Positions 52,650 through 61,069 of a stretch of 64,000 bases of DNA are shown here, piece after piece (position 1 is the first letter of the stretch; every line of letters starts with the position of its first letter). The position numbers were made by a program, and so were the translations under genes. The DNA lies in assembly GCA_044225555.1 (NCBI GenBank), contig JBGAIM010000003.1:248001-312000 (forward strand), in the 5' to 3' direction. The notes beneath the pieces are model-generated. The model was not told the origin of the DNA and ran no database searches. It saw only the letters and a list, made by a program, of their open reading frames with translations. Origin of the DNA: JADLHS01 sp044225555. GTDB taxonomy: Bacteria > Verrucomicrobiota > Verrucomicrobiia > Limisphaerales > JADLHS01.

Positions 52650-53867
52650 GTGAGCGGCGCGCAAAAGACCAGTTCTGCCAGGAGATCCAGCGTTTGGCCG
52701 ACGCTGGGCATCGTGGTGTCGCTGTCGCTGAATGTCGGCCTGGCAACGCACCTCTTATATCGAAAGGCCGCAGATCCAATTGCCGTAGCACCCGCAGAAG
52801 ATTCCCAACCTGCCGGAGCCCAGCCCGCGTTCGTTGCTCCAACGACCTCAGAAACACCGGAGGTGACCGGGACGGATACCCCCTCATTTCACTGGAGCGA
52901 GATTGAATCCACCGATTATCGGCAGTACATCGCCAACCTGCGTGGCATTGGCGTTCCGGAGCAGGTCATCCGCGACATCATTGTCACCGATGTGAACCAG
53001 CTTTACACGAAGCGCGCCCGGGAAATCTGGCAACCACCCTCCAACAAGTACTGGCAGAAGTACTCCAACGAAAGACCGGACCCCAAACAGTTGGATCAGC
53101 TCGCGAGCCTCGGCAAAGAGCATGCCGCATTGCTTCAGGAACTGCTCGGAGCGCGCATCGGGCGACAGGATTTGATTGATACGCTGTATCTCCAGGTGCA
53201 GGGCAGTGAACGCCAAATGCTGTTCCTGCCCCCGGAAAAACGGGCGGCCGCGCTCGCCGCGCTGGCGGAGGCAGACTTTGAAACCAAGGAAATGAAGTTT
53301 CATTCGCAGAACAGTTATTCCACCAAGGACGAACAAAAGCTGTTCAACGAGAAACTGGCCGCGCTCGCCGGTGTCTTATCACCGGAGGAACTGGACGAAT
53401 TTCACCGGCGCAATTCCCCTGCCGGCACAATGCTGAAGTCGGAACTCCGTTACTTCCAGTTGACGCCGGAGGAATACCAGCAACTGCTTCTCGCCAAGGA
53501 AGCGAAGCCAGGGGAGCAACAGACAAAAGAGCTCGTGAAAAGTCTTCTCGGAGCGGAACGCGCCAGGGAATTTGAGCTGGTGAGCAGTTCGTTTTATATC
53601 AATGCCCGAACCGGCGCGGAGGCGGAAGGGATTCCGCTGGATCGCGTGGAGCAAGCCGCCAGGTTCGCCAACGATTCAATGACCTCGGGCCTGGCGGCCG
53701 CTCAGGACAAGACGCTATCAGTTGAAGCGCGGAAAGCCAGATTGCAGGAGTTGCAGGCCGAGGCCGAGAGCAAGATCAAAGGCCTCCTTGGCGACAAGGC
53801 TTCGCAAACCGTTCTCCGTGATCTCCGCAATGTTCTTCGCTCCTCGGCCTCGTTTATCAAGCCATGA
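52650..53867 (+). CDS. Membrane-anchored protein of unknown function, paralogue A
   Basis: It starts with GTG 52650. One N-terminal membrane segment (VWPTLGIVVSLSLNVGLATHLLY) is followed by a Pro/Ala-rich linker. Next comes FHWSEIESTDYRQYIANLRGIGVPEQVIRDIIVTDVNQLYTKRAREIW. The rest is helical and charged with VLSPEELDEFHRRNSPAG. The downstream gene has the same block order, so the two are tandem paralogues; the ATGA overlap (53864-53867) couples them. Similar proteins recur in Verrucomicrobiota genomes, to my knowledge without a function. A periplasmic helical scaffold or chaperone is only a guess. Confidence 0.7.
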   Translation: MSGAQKTSSARRSSVWPTLGIVVSLSLNVGLATHLLYRKAADPIAVAPAEDSQPAGAQPAFVAPTTSETPEVTGTDTPSFHWSEIESTDYRQYIANLRGIGVPEQVIRDIIVTDVNQLYTKRAREIWQPPSNKYWQKYSNERPDPKQLDQLASLGKEHAALLQELLGARIGRQDLIDTLYLQVQGSERQMLFLPPEKRAAALAALAEADFETKEMKFHSQNSYSTKDEQKLFNEKLAALAGVLSPEELDEFHRRNSPAGTMLKSELRYFQLTPEEYQQLLLAKEAKPGEQQTKELVKSLLGAERAREFELVSSSFYINARTGAEAEGIPLDRVEQAARFANDSMTSGLAAAQDKTLSVEARKARLQELQAEAESKIKGLLGDKASQTVLRDLRNVLRSSASFIKP

Positions 53868-55144
53868 AGCGCATCCTGATCTTCAGTCTCATTGTTAATG
53901 TCGCGCTCCTTGTGCTGACGGCCTGGAAAAAGCCGCGACAGGTCACGTTGCCAGTGCGGGCGATTCGGAGTGAAACCCAATCCGAGGGAGATCCGCAGCG
54001 GGGGCGACCGGCGCGCGGGAGCGAGCGGATGAAAACCACCGCCCCGTGGAGCCAGATTGAGAACCAGGACGTGCGGCAGTTCTTGGCCAATCTCCGCGCC
54101 ATCGGCTGCCCGGAAGCAACCATTCGCGACATCGTCACGCTTCGCATTTGCCGGGCCTATCGGGAACAGTTGTTGGACTTTGAAGCCGATCTCGCTCGCC
54201 GGCTTTCGGACACGCAAAACCTCGATCGTTCCGAGTGGCAGAAGCTCCGGGAAAAAAACCAGGATTTGCGGGATGAAATGCATTCCGAACTCGAGTCGAT
54301 GTTGGGGGAAGACTGGGCAGCCCTGTCCTCGGTATTAACGGGATTTCCCATTGCGAGTGATGGCGTGACCAAAACGCTTTCGGCGGACAAACGCGCCCGG
54401 CTGCGCGAGATCAACAAGCAGTTCCGTCACGATCTCGAGGAGTTGCAGCAGAAACAGATGATCGGTGGATTGGAAAAAGAGGAGGCCGCAACCCTCCGCA
54501 ACCTGGAACGTGCGAAACGTGACGCGCTCGCCGCCGCGCTCTCACCTTCGGAACTGGAGGAATATCTTTACCGCAATTCACCGGCCGCAGATTACGTCCG
54601 GCGCAGTCTGCCGGCCGCGAAAACCGAAAGCGAGTATCGCTCGATGGTCAAATTGGCGCTGGAAATGGAGATGTCCGAGACCCTGGATTCGACGCGGCAA
54701 CGCTTTGGACTAAACACGGATCCGGATGAACCCGAACTCGAAAACCAGAAACGAAGCGAGGCATACGCCCAACGGCTCAAGGAATTGCTCGGCGAGGACC
54801 GGATTGCCGAGCAACAAGCCGCGGAAAAAACACGCGCCGAGACCGAGGCGCAGGCGCGTGAGGAACAGGACCGGCAGCGCATGCAGCAGGAACTAACCGC
54901 CATGGCGGCGGAGGCAGGCGTGAACGCAGAGAGTGCCGGTCGGTTCTACGAACGTCTGAAAAATTCGGAAACGGTCCTCAAGCAGAAATTCGAGGAAATG
55001 GAAAAAAACCTTTCCGGCACTCCAGAGGAGAAACAGAAGCAAATGGAGACCTTCATTAAAGCCGAACTGAACACCATGGCTACCGAGACCATGGGTGACA
55101 AGGGCCCGGCGGTGGTTGAAAGGATGTTAAAGGGCAAGAAGTAA
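53864..55144 (+). CDS. Membrane-anchored protein of unknown function, paralogue B
   Basis: The N-terminus is a signal-anchor (RILIFSLIVNVALLVLTAW). The shared block is PWSQIENQDVRQFLANLRAIGCPEATIRDIVTLRICRAYREQLLDFEADL. A second shared block, ALSPSELEEYLYRNSPAADYV, parallels paralogue A. Residues about 270-360 are strongly coiled-coil (EQQAAEKTRAETEAQAREEQ). Its start overlaps the stop of paralogue A by 4 bp. The pair probably forms a heteromeric envelope complex (inference). Confidence 0.7.
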   Translation: MKRILIFSLIVNVALLVLTAWKKPRQVTLPVRAIRSETQSEGDPQRGRPARGSERMKTTAPWSQIENQDVRQFLANLRAIGCPEATIRDIVTLRICRAYREQLLDFEADLARRLSDTQNLDRSEWQKLREKNQDLRDEMHSELESMLGEDWAALSSVLTGFPIASDGVTKTLSADKRARLREINKQFRHDLEELQQKQMIGGLEKEEAATLRNLERAKRDALAAALSPSELEEYLYRNSPAADYVRRSLPAAKTESEYRSMVKLALEMEMSETLDSTRQRFGLNTDPDEPELENQKRSEAYAQRLKELLGEDRIAEQQAAEKTRAETEAQAREEQDRQRMQQELTAMAAEAGVNAESAGRFYERLKNSETVLKQKFEEMEKNLSGTPEEKQKQMETFIKAELNTMATETMGDKGPAVVERMLKGKK

Positions 55145-55191
55145 TCTGCCCTAAACCATCCGTGCCGGATAGAGACAGGGACATTCCATCC

Positions 55192-55214
55192 TTTGCGTCT
55201 TTGCGTCTTTGCGT
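55192..55214 (+). repeat. TTTGCGTCT tandem repeat upstream of tgt
   Basis: Two full 9-bp units and a third diverging one lie 16 bp before the tgt ATG, followed by AAAA. Similar TTTGCGTCT strings are scattered between genes of many environmental bacteria (general knowledge); no regulatory role is known to me. Confidence 0.6.
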
Positions 55215-55229
55215 TAAAACCTCGCCCGC

Positions 55230-56375
55230 ATGTTCGAACTTCTGAAAACGGACGCGCACACGAAGGCGCGGTTGGGGCGGTTGACCACGGCGCATGGTGT
55301 CATCGAGACGCCGATCTACATGCCCGTGGGCACGCAGGGCAGCGTGAAGGCGATTGACCCGCGCGAGCTGCACGAGATGGGCACGCAGATCATTCTCGGC
55401 AACACGTATCATCTCAACCTCCGCCCTGGCCTCGACATCATCCGCGCGGCGGGCGGGCTTCACCAGTTCATCAACTGGCAAAAGCCCATCCTCACGGACA
55501 GCGGCGGGTTTCAGGTATTCAGCCTCGCGAAGATCCGGAAGGTCAAGACGCACGGCGTGGAGTTCCGTTCGCATGTGGACGGCTCCCTGTTGTTTCTCGG
55601 ACCGAAGGAGGCGATGGAAATCCAACGCACGCTCGGCTCGGACATCGCAATGGTGTTTGATGAATGTCCGGCCCACGATGCCCCGGCGAAAGAACAACGG
55701 CTCGCGGTCGAACGCACGATCCGCTGGGCACGCGAGTGCAAGGAACAGCCACGTGCCGAAGGTCAGCTCGTGTTCGGCATCTGCCAGGGCGGCAGTAATC
55801 CCGCGCTGCGCGAGGAATGCGCGAAGGCGCTCGTGGCAATGGAGTTTGACGGTTACGCCATCGGTGGCGTGAGCGTGGGCGAACCCGAACCCGAGATGAT
55901 GAAGGCGGTGGAACTCGCCGAGCCGCATCTACCCGCGCACAAGGCGCGCTATGCGATGGGCCTCGGCACCCCCGCACAAATGGTGGAGCTGATCGCGCGC
56001 GGCGTGGACATGTTCGATTGCGTGCTGCCGACGCGCGTGGCCCGCAACGGCACGGCCTACACGCGCAAGGGGGCGATCGGTTTGAAGGGCGCGGCTTACA
56101 AGCTGGACTTCGGGCCGATTGAGGAAGGTTGCGAGTGTTTCGCCTGCCAGCATTTCACACGCGCCTATCTCCGGCATCTGCTGCGGGTGAATGAAATTCT
56201 CGGCCTGCGGATGTTGAGCGTTCACAACTCGCACATGTACATCAAGGTGATGACGGATGCGCGGGCGGCGATCGCGGCGGGAACCTTTTCCGAGTTTCGG
56301 CGTGAATTCATCGCGGGCTTCGTACCGTCGCAAAAGATTCTGTCCGCCCGGGCGGCAGCGAGTCTGGAACGTTGA
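55230..56375 (+). CDS. tgt: Queuine/preQ1 tRNA-ribosyltransferase
   Basis: Tgt swaps guanine 34 for preQ1 in tRNAs with GUN anticodons. The general acid/base is D90 in ILTDSGGFQVFSL, and the nucleophile is D263 in VDMFDCVLPTR. The zinc site is CECFACQHF with the His in MLSVHNSHMYI. The 381 residues are full length. ATG 55230 starts MFELLKTDAHTKARLGRL. It is monocistronic and convergent with the fragment ending at 56385. Confidence 0.96.
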   Translation: MFELLKTDAHTKARLGRLTTAHGVIETPIYMPVGTQGSVKAIDPRELHEMGTQIILGNTYHLNLRPGLDIIRAAGGLHQFINWQKPILTDSGGFQVFSLAKIRKVKTHGVEFRSHVDGSLLFLGPKEAMEIQRTLGSDIAMVFDECPAHDAPAKEQRLAVERTIRWARECKEQPRAEGQLVFGICQGGSNPALREECAKALVAMEFDGYAIGGVSVGEPEPEMMKAVELAEPHLPAHKARYAMGLGTPAQMVELIARGVDMFDCVLPTRVARNGTAYTRKGAIGLKGAAYKLDFGPIEEGCECFACQHFTRAYLRHLLRVNEILGLRMLSVHNSHMYIKVMTDARAAIAAGTFSEFRREFIAGFVPSQKILSARAAASLER

Positions 56376-56384
56376 ACGGCTTTC

Positions 56385-56747
56385 TCAGTTGACGGGAATG
56401 CGGACGCGATAAAAGCGCTGGGTTTGCACCGCACGTCCCAAGCCGTACGATTTCACCAGCACGAATGGCTGCGTGCCCGCTTGCGCCAGCGCCTTCACCT
56501 CCGCGGGGGCGGTCAGATTGGGTATGGTGATGGGCGTGCGAAACGCCGCGCTCAGATTCGTCTGATGCCGGGCCGTGATGTAATGGAACTGGCCGCCGGG
56601 TTCCGTGGCAGAAAAGGCGTGGGTGTAAGTGACCGTCGAACCGCCGGGATAGCCAAATCCAAAAATGTCCTGGCCCCCCATCGAGAAACGGTGACCGATG
56701 TCGGCAGGAGTCGCATCCACGGGTTGAACACCCTCGCATTTTGACAC
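56385..56747 (-). pseudogene. Probable C-terminal remnant of a secreted protein
   Basis: A 120-codon frame from GTG 56747 lacks a signal peptide but ends RFYRVRIPVN, the terminal motif of the secreted proteins here. It also contains FGFGYPGGSTVTYTHAFSATEPGGQFHYI, a beta-sandwich-like stretch. A stop lies a few codons upstream, so it is probably the decayed tail of a longer gene. A small intact gene cannot be excluded. Confidence 0.45.
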
Positions 56748-56879
56748 GAGCCCCGGGTGGCTTCAAACGCGAACATAGCCCGCGCTGGACGGGCAACTAC
56801 GGAGAGATTGCACCAACCCGTCTGTTGGCCGTCGCCCACACGGGCCCAGACCAATCATGCAGGAAACCGAGCCGTAGAA

Positions 56880-58097
56880 CTATTTGATAAAGGCCGCGTG
56901 AATGGCCTTCATCGCCTGTTCGCCTTTGGCCAGGTCAATCACCACGGAAATTTTGATTTCGCTCGTGGAAATCATGTCAATGTTCACGCCCTCGTTGGCC
57001 AGTGTCTCAAACATCTTTCCCGCCACGCCCGTGTGCGATTTCATGCCCACGCCAACGATGGAAAGCTTCCCGATCTTCTCAGCGGTGATGACTTCCTTGA
57101 AGCCCACTTCGCTCTTCAGGCCTTCAATGACCTTCTGTGCCTTGAGCAAATCCGGTTTGTCCGCGGTGAAGGAAATGTCGGTGGATGGCGTGCCCGTACC
57201 GTGGCTGATGTTCTGGATGATCATGTCCACGTTGACCGTCGCATCGCCCAGCGCCTTGAAAATCCTCGCCGCCACGCCGGGTTTGTCGGGCACGGCCACG
57301 AGCGTGACCTTGGCTTGATTTTTGTCGAGCGCGACGCCGCGCACGACGACGCCTTCCATACTTTTCGTTTCTTCTTTCACAATCGTTCCGGGGTTGTCGT
57401 TCAAACTGGAGCGGACTTCAAACACCACGCCAAATTTTTTGGCGAACTCAACCGAGCGGCTTTGCATCACCTTGGCGCCGAGACTCGCGAGTTCCAACAT
57501 TTCATCGTAGGAAATCTCCTGAAGCTTCTGCGCGCTGGGCACGATGCGGGGATCGGCGGTGTAAACGCCGTCCACGTCCGTGTAAATCTGGCAAAGGTCG
57601 GCCTTTACCGCCGCGGCCAGCGCAATCGCGGTGAGATCAGAACCACCGCGTCCCAACGTCGTAATCTGACCTTCCGACGTTTCACCTTGAAAGCCAGCCA
57701 CGATGACCACGTTGCCCGCGTTCAGCAATTCGTGAACTTTGTTGGGCGTGATGTTGTGAATCTTGGCCTTGGTATGAACGCCGTCGGTCACGATGCCTGC
57801 CTGGGCGCCGGTGAGAGAAACGGCCGGCACGTTCAGCGCGTGCAGCGCAATCGCCGTGAGCGCGATGGTCTGTTGCTCGCCGGTCGCCAGCAACATGTCC
57901 ATCTCGCGTTCGCTCGGCAAAGGCACAATGTCCTTGGCCAGCTTGATCAACCCATCCGTCACACCGCTCATCGCCGACACGACGACGACAACTTGATCCC
58001 CGCGTTGGCGGTATTCCGCCACGCGTTTCGCGACGTTCTTGATGCGGTCGGTGTTGCCCACCGACGTGCCACCATATTTCTGAACGATCAATGCCAT
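56880..58097 (-). CDS. lysC: Aspartate kinase
   Basis: This is the first step from aspartate to lysine, threonine and methionine. ATG 58097 (MALIVQKYGGTSVGN) is chosen over 58121. The kinase domain has VVVVSAMSGVTDGLI and TTLGRGGSDLTAIALA. The C-terminal 150 residues hold two ACT domains (VTLVAVPDKPGVAARIF; LSIVGVGMKSHTGVAGKMFETLANEGVNI) for feedback control by lysine and/or threonine. The 405 residues match the B. subtilis LysC-type enzyme. It follows thrC by 113 bp on the same strand. Confidence 0.95.
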   Translation of the reverse strand: MALIVQKYGGTSVGNTDRIKNVAKRVAEYRQRGDQVVVVVSAMSGVTDGLIKLAKDIVPLPSEREMDMLLATGEQQTIALTAIALHALNVPAVSLTGAQAGIVTDGVHTKAKIHNITPNKVHELLNAGNVVIVAGFQGETSEGQITTLGRGGSDLTAIALAAAVKADLCQIYTDVDGVYTADPRIVPSAQKLQEISYDEMLELASLGAKVMQSRSVEFAKKFGVVFEVRSSLNDNPGTIVKEETKSMEGVVVRGVALDKNQAKVTLVAVPDKPGVAARIFKALGDATVNVDMIIQNISHGTGTPSTDISFTADKPDLLKAQKVIEGLKSEVGFKEVITAEKIGKLSIVGVGMKSHTGVAGKMFETLANEGVNIDMISTSEIKISVVIDLAKGEQAMKAIHAAFIK

Positions 58098-58210
58098 AAA
58101 AATCCGTGGGGATGCGCCCAAACTCGAAGTCTGCCAAGCCCCAAAGGGAGCGAGAGATTAGTCACAGACCGGCGGTTTGAAAAGAATGGAATTTCAACCC
58201 GGCAACCCGC

Positions 58211-59575
58211 TTAGCCGAGGTGTTTCTGAATCAAATACTCGCGGAACCTGTCGTAATCCGCGCCCATGCGGTCGAAGTCTTCCGGCAGCTTAAGCGACGC
58301 GAGCATGTTCGCCGGCACATCCGGCTCCCAACCCACGACCTTCTGCACTTCGACCGGGAACTTCGCCGGGTTGGCGGTCTCGACGATGACGGCGGGCGAG
58401 TTGGCTAGCGGCTCTTGTGCGGTCCAATCCAGCAAGCCCTGCCACGCGACGGCGCCGTGCGGTTCGAGCAGCAACTGAAACTGATTCCAGAAATCCCGGA
58501 TGCCGGCGACCGTGCGTTCGTCGGAGATGGACGAGGAGAAGATGTCCCGGCGCATCGCGTTCAGGTCGGGCATTCGGTTGATCTTGCCGGTCTCATCCAT
58601 CTGCCCGCCGTAAACCGCCACCAGTCGCGCCAGATTGCTCGCGTGTCCGACGTTCATCGCGTTGGAAAGCGAGTTGCGTGACGGCGAAACCTTTTGGTAG
58701 CTGCCAGTCGCGAGGAAGCGCGGGAAAGCGTCATTTTCATTCACGGCGGCGACGATCTTGCGCACCGGCAATCCCATTTCGCGCGCCACCACCGCGCCCA
58801 TCATGTCGCCGAAGTTGCCGCTGGGAATGGAAAAGACAATCGGTTCGCCTGCCAGCGCCACCCGCGAGGCGGCGTAGAAGTAATAAACACTCTGCGGCAA
58901 CAGGCGGCCGATGTTGATGGAGTTGGCCGACGAGAGCGGAATGTGCTTCAGCTCCGGATCGGCGAAAGCGCGTTTCACCATGGCCTGGCAGTCATCGAAT
59001 TTCCCGTCGATGGCCACGGTGCGAACGTTGTCCTCGAGCGTGGTCATGAGCTTCCGCTGGCTTTCGCTCACTTCGGCGAGGGGAAACAGCACGATCACCC
59101 GCACGCCGGGAATCTTGTGGAACGCGTGCGCAACCGCCGCGCCGGTATCGCCACTGGTGGCGGTGAGAATCGTTACCTGCTTGCCGTCCTCGCGCAGGAA
59201 CTTGCCGATCAGCCGCGCCATCATCTGCGCAGCGAAATCCTTGAAGGACGCGGTCGGGCCTTGATCGAGGCGCATGAGGAAGGTGCGGAAGTTGACGACC
59301 TCCAGCGGCACGGGAAAGTTGTAGGCGTCCTGGCAAAACTTCGCGAGATCCGCCGGCGAAACGATGTCCTCCGTGAACCGGGTCAACACGCGGAAGGCGA
59401 TCTCGTGATACGGCAGCCGCGAGAAGGCCGCCAGATCGTTGAAGGTGAAACGCGGAAACTGCACCGGAAAATACAGCCCGCGATCCGGCGCCTGGCCCGC
59501 AATCAACGCCTCGCGCAAATTGACGGCGGGCGACTGACCGTTCGTGCTCTGAAAGGATAGCGTGCCCATGTTCAC
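58211..59575 (-). CDS. thrC: Threonine synthase
   Basis: This PLP enzyme converts O-phosphohomoserine to threonine. The PLP lysine is in GPTASFKDFAAQ. TATSGDTGAAVAHAF and SIPSGNFGDMMGA bind the cofactor phosphate and substrate. The 454 residues match the long bacterial/fungal ThrC class. GTG 59575 overlaps the hom stop by 4 bp (GTGA); ATG 59569 is the alternative start. No homoserine kinase gene is seen nearby, so it must lie elsewhere. Confidence 0.95.
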   Translation of the reverse strand: MNMGTLSFQSTNGQSPAVNLREALIAGQAPDRGLYFPVQFPRFTFNDLAAFSRLPYHEIAFRVLTRFTEDIVSPADLAKFCQDAYNFPVPLEVVNFRTFLMRLDQGPTASFKDFAAQMMARLIGKFLREDGKQVTILTATSGDTGAAVAHAFHKIPGVRVIVLFPLAEVSESQRKLMTTLEDNVRTVAIDGKFDDCQAMVKRAFADPELKHIPLSSANSINIGRLLPQSVYYFYAASRVALAGEPIVFSIPSGNFGDMMGAVVAREMGLPVRKIVAAVNENDAFPRFLATGSYQKVSPSRNSLSNAMNVGHASNLARLVAVYGGQMDETGKINRMPDLNAMRRDIFSSSISDERTVAGIRDFWNQFQLLLEPHGAVAWQGLLDWTAQEPLANSPAVIVETANPAKFPVEVQKVVGWEPDVPANMLASLKLPEDFDRMGADYDRFREYLIQKHLG

Positions 59576-60879
59576 TCCAGACTTTCCACCCGGAACATCA
59601 CGGGATTGCCCTTGATCACTGGCAGCTTCGCAATCTTCGCCAATGCCTTGCGCATTGCGGCATTTGGCGCGCTGTGCAACATCAGGATCAAGGGGACGCT
59701 CTCGCCCGCGTGGCCTTCGGGCTGGATTACCGAGAGAATGCTGATCTTCGAGCTCGCCAGAATGCTCGATACCTTGGCCAGCACTCCCGGACGATCCACC
59801 ACGCTCAGGCGGAGGTAATAGCGCGACACAATGTCGTCCATCGGCACCACTCGACCCTTCTTCGCATGAGCCACAAACGGGGGCACGCGCACCTTGGTTC
59901 CATTCTTCAAATCCAGCGCCGCATCGGCCACGTCACTCAAGACTGCGCTGGCCGTGGCATCCTTGCCTGCTCCACGACCGTAGAACAAAGTGTCCCCCAC
60001 CACGTCACCGCGGACGAAGCACGCGTTGAACACACCGTTCACGCTGGCCAGCACATGCGCGTTGGGAATCAGCGTGGGATAAACCGACACCTGCACGCCG
60101 GGTTTCTTGCCGGGGATTTGTTTCACGATACCGAGCAGCTTGATGGTGTAACCCAGTTGCTGCGCGAATTGCATGTCAATCTTCGACACCTCGCGTATGC
60201 CCTCGGTGTGAATCGCATGATGATCCACCCAGAACCCGTGCGCCAGCGACGCCAGAATGCCCGTCTTGTGCTGCGCATCCTTCCCGTCAATGTCCAGATC
60301 AGGTGGCGTCTCGGCGTAACCCTGCTTTTGAGCATCGGCCAACACCTCGGCGAAGTCCGCGCCCTCCAGCTTCATCCGCGTGAGGATGTAATTGCACGTG
60401 CCGTTGACGATGCCGTAGATGGCGGAGAATTGATTCGCCACAAAACCTTCACGTAGTGACTTGATGATGGGAATGCCACCGCACACGCTGGCCTCGTAAT
60501 AAAGATTCGCTCCGGACTTGGCCGCCGCGGCAAACAACTCCGGTCCGTGCGCCGAGAGCAACGCCTTGTTCGCCGTCACCACCGTTTTGCCCTGTGCGAG
60601 CGCCGCCAGCACCATCGTCTTGGCAATGCCCGTGCCGCCGACGAGTTCGATGATGACGTGGATTTGCGGATCATTGACGACCTCCTGCCAATCCGTTGTC
60701 ATCAGTGCGGTAGCGATGGGATACGGACGCGGTTCGTCGAACGCCTTCACGGCGATCTTGCGGAAGTTCAGCTTCACGCCGAGGCGCGCGGCCATGAGGT
60801 CGCCGTTTTGCTGCCACGCGTGAAACACGCCGCTGCCGACCGTGCCACCGCCAATCATCCCGAGGTTTACCTGCTGCAT
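59572..60879 (-). CDS. hom: Homoserine dehydrogenase
   Basis: It reduces aspartate semialdehyde, the product of Asd, to homoserine. ATG 60879 is chosen because MQQVNLGMIGGGTVGSGVFHAW is the conserved Rossmann start; the frame open to 60993 is leader. Catalytic-domain signatures are VVTANKALLS, YEASVCGGIPIIKSL and NGTCNYILTRM. A C-terminal ACT domain (LRLSVVDRPGVLAKVSSILAS) probably binds threonine. It is the first gene of hom-thrC, with lysC close behind. Confidence 0.96.
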   Translation of the reverse strand: MQQVNLGMIGGGTVGSGVFHAWQQNGDLMAARLGVKLNFRKIAVKAFDEPRPYPIATALMTTDWQEVVNDPQIHVIIELVGGTGIAKTMVLAALAQGKTVVTANKALLSAHGPELFAAAAKSGANLYYEASVCGGIPIIKSLREGFVANQFSAIYGIVNGTCNYILTRMKLEGADFAEVLADAQKQGYAETPPDLDIDGKDAQHKTGILASLAHGFWVDHHAIHTEGIREVSKIDMQFAQQLGYTIKLLGIVKQIPGKKPGVQVSVYPTLIPNAHVLASVNGVFNACFVRGDVVGDTLFYGRGAGKDATASAVLSDVADAALDLKNGTKVRVPPFVAHAKKGRVVPMDDIVSRYYLRLSVVDRPGVLAKVSSILASSKISILSVIQPEGHAGESVPLILMLHSAPNAAMRKALAKIAKLPVIKGNPVMFRVESLE

Positions 60880-60960
60880 CGCGACAGCTTGCCGGGGAGC
60901 AATCCGCCGGACAATGCAATTTTGGAAAGCGAATGGCTCGTCTGTAACTCCACGCGCCCG

Positions 60961-61068
60961 CGGCCAAAGCGCCGGAGGACCGGCGCACTCCAAGAGTTTC
61001 TCGTTCCGTCGGTCGCTTCAGTCCGCGCGCTAGCGTCTTGGACTGCAGCAGCCCTCTGCCGCTCTTGG
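60961..61068. repeat. Composite palindromic repeat between hom and the beta-helix gene
   Basis: A perfect hairpin GCGCCGG-AGGA-CCGGCGC (60969-60986) is followed by ACTCCAAGA. About 40 bp later TCTTGGACT occurs in inverted orientation, followed by a second GC-rich hairpin-prone stretch (GCAGCAG...CTGC). The two halves face each other around the CCAAGA/TCTTGG pair. It resembles dispersed repeats I associate with Pedosphaera-type genomes (from memory, unchecked). Confidence 0.55.
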
Positions 61069-61069
61069 C

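Noticed and set aside
56757..58214. 485-codon plus-strand frame
   Set aside because: Antisense to lysC; composition is that of a shadow frame.
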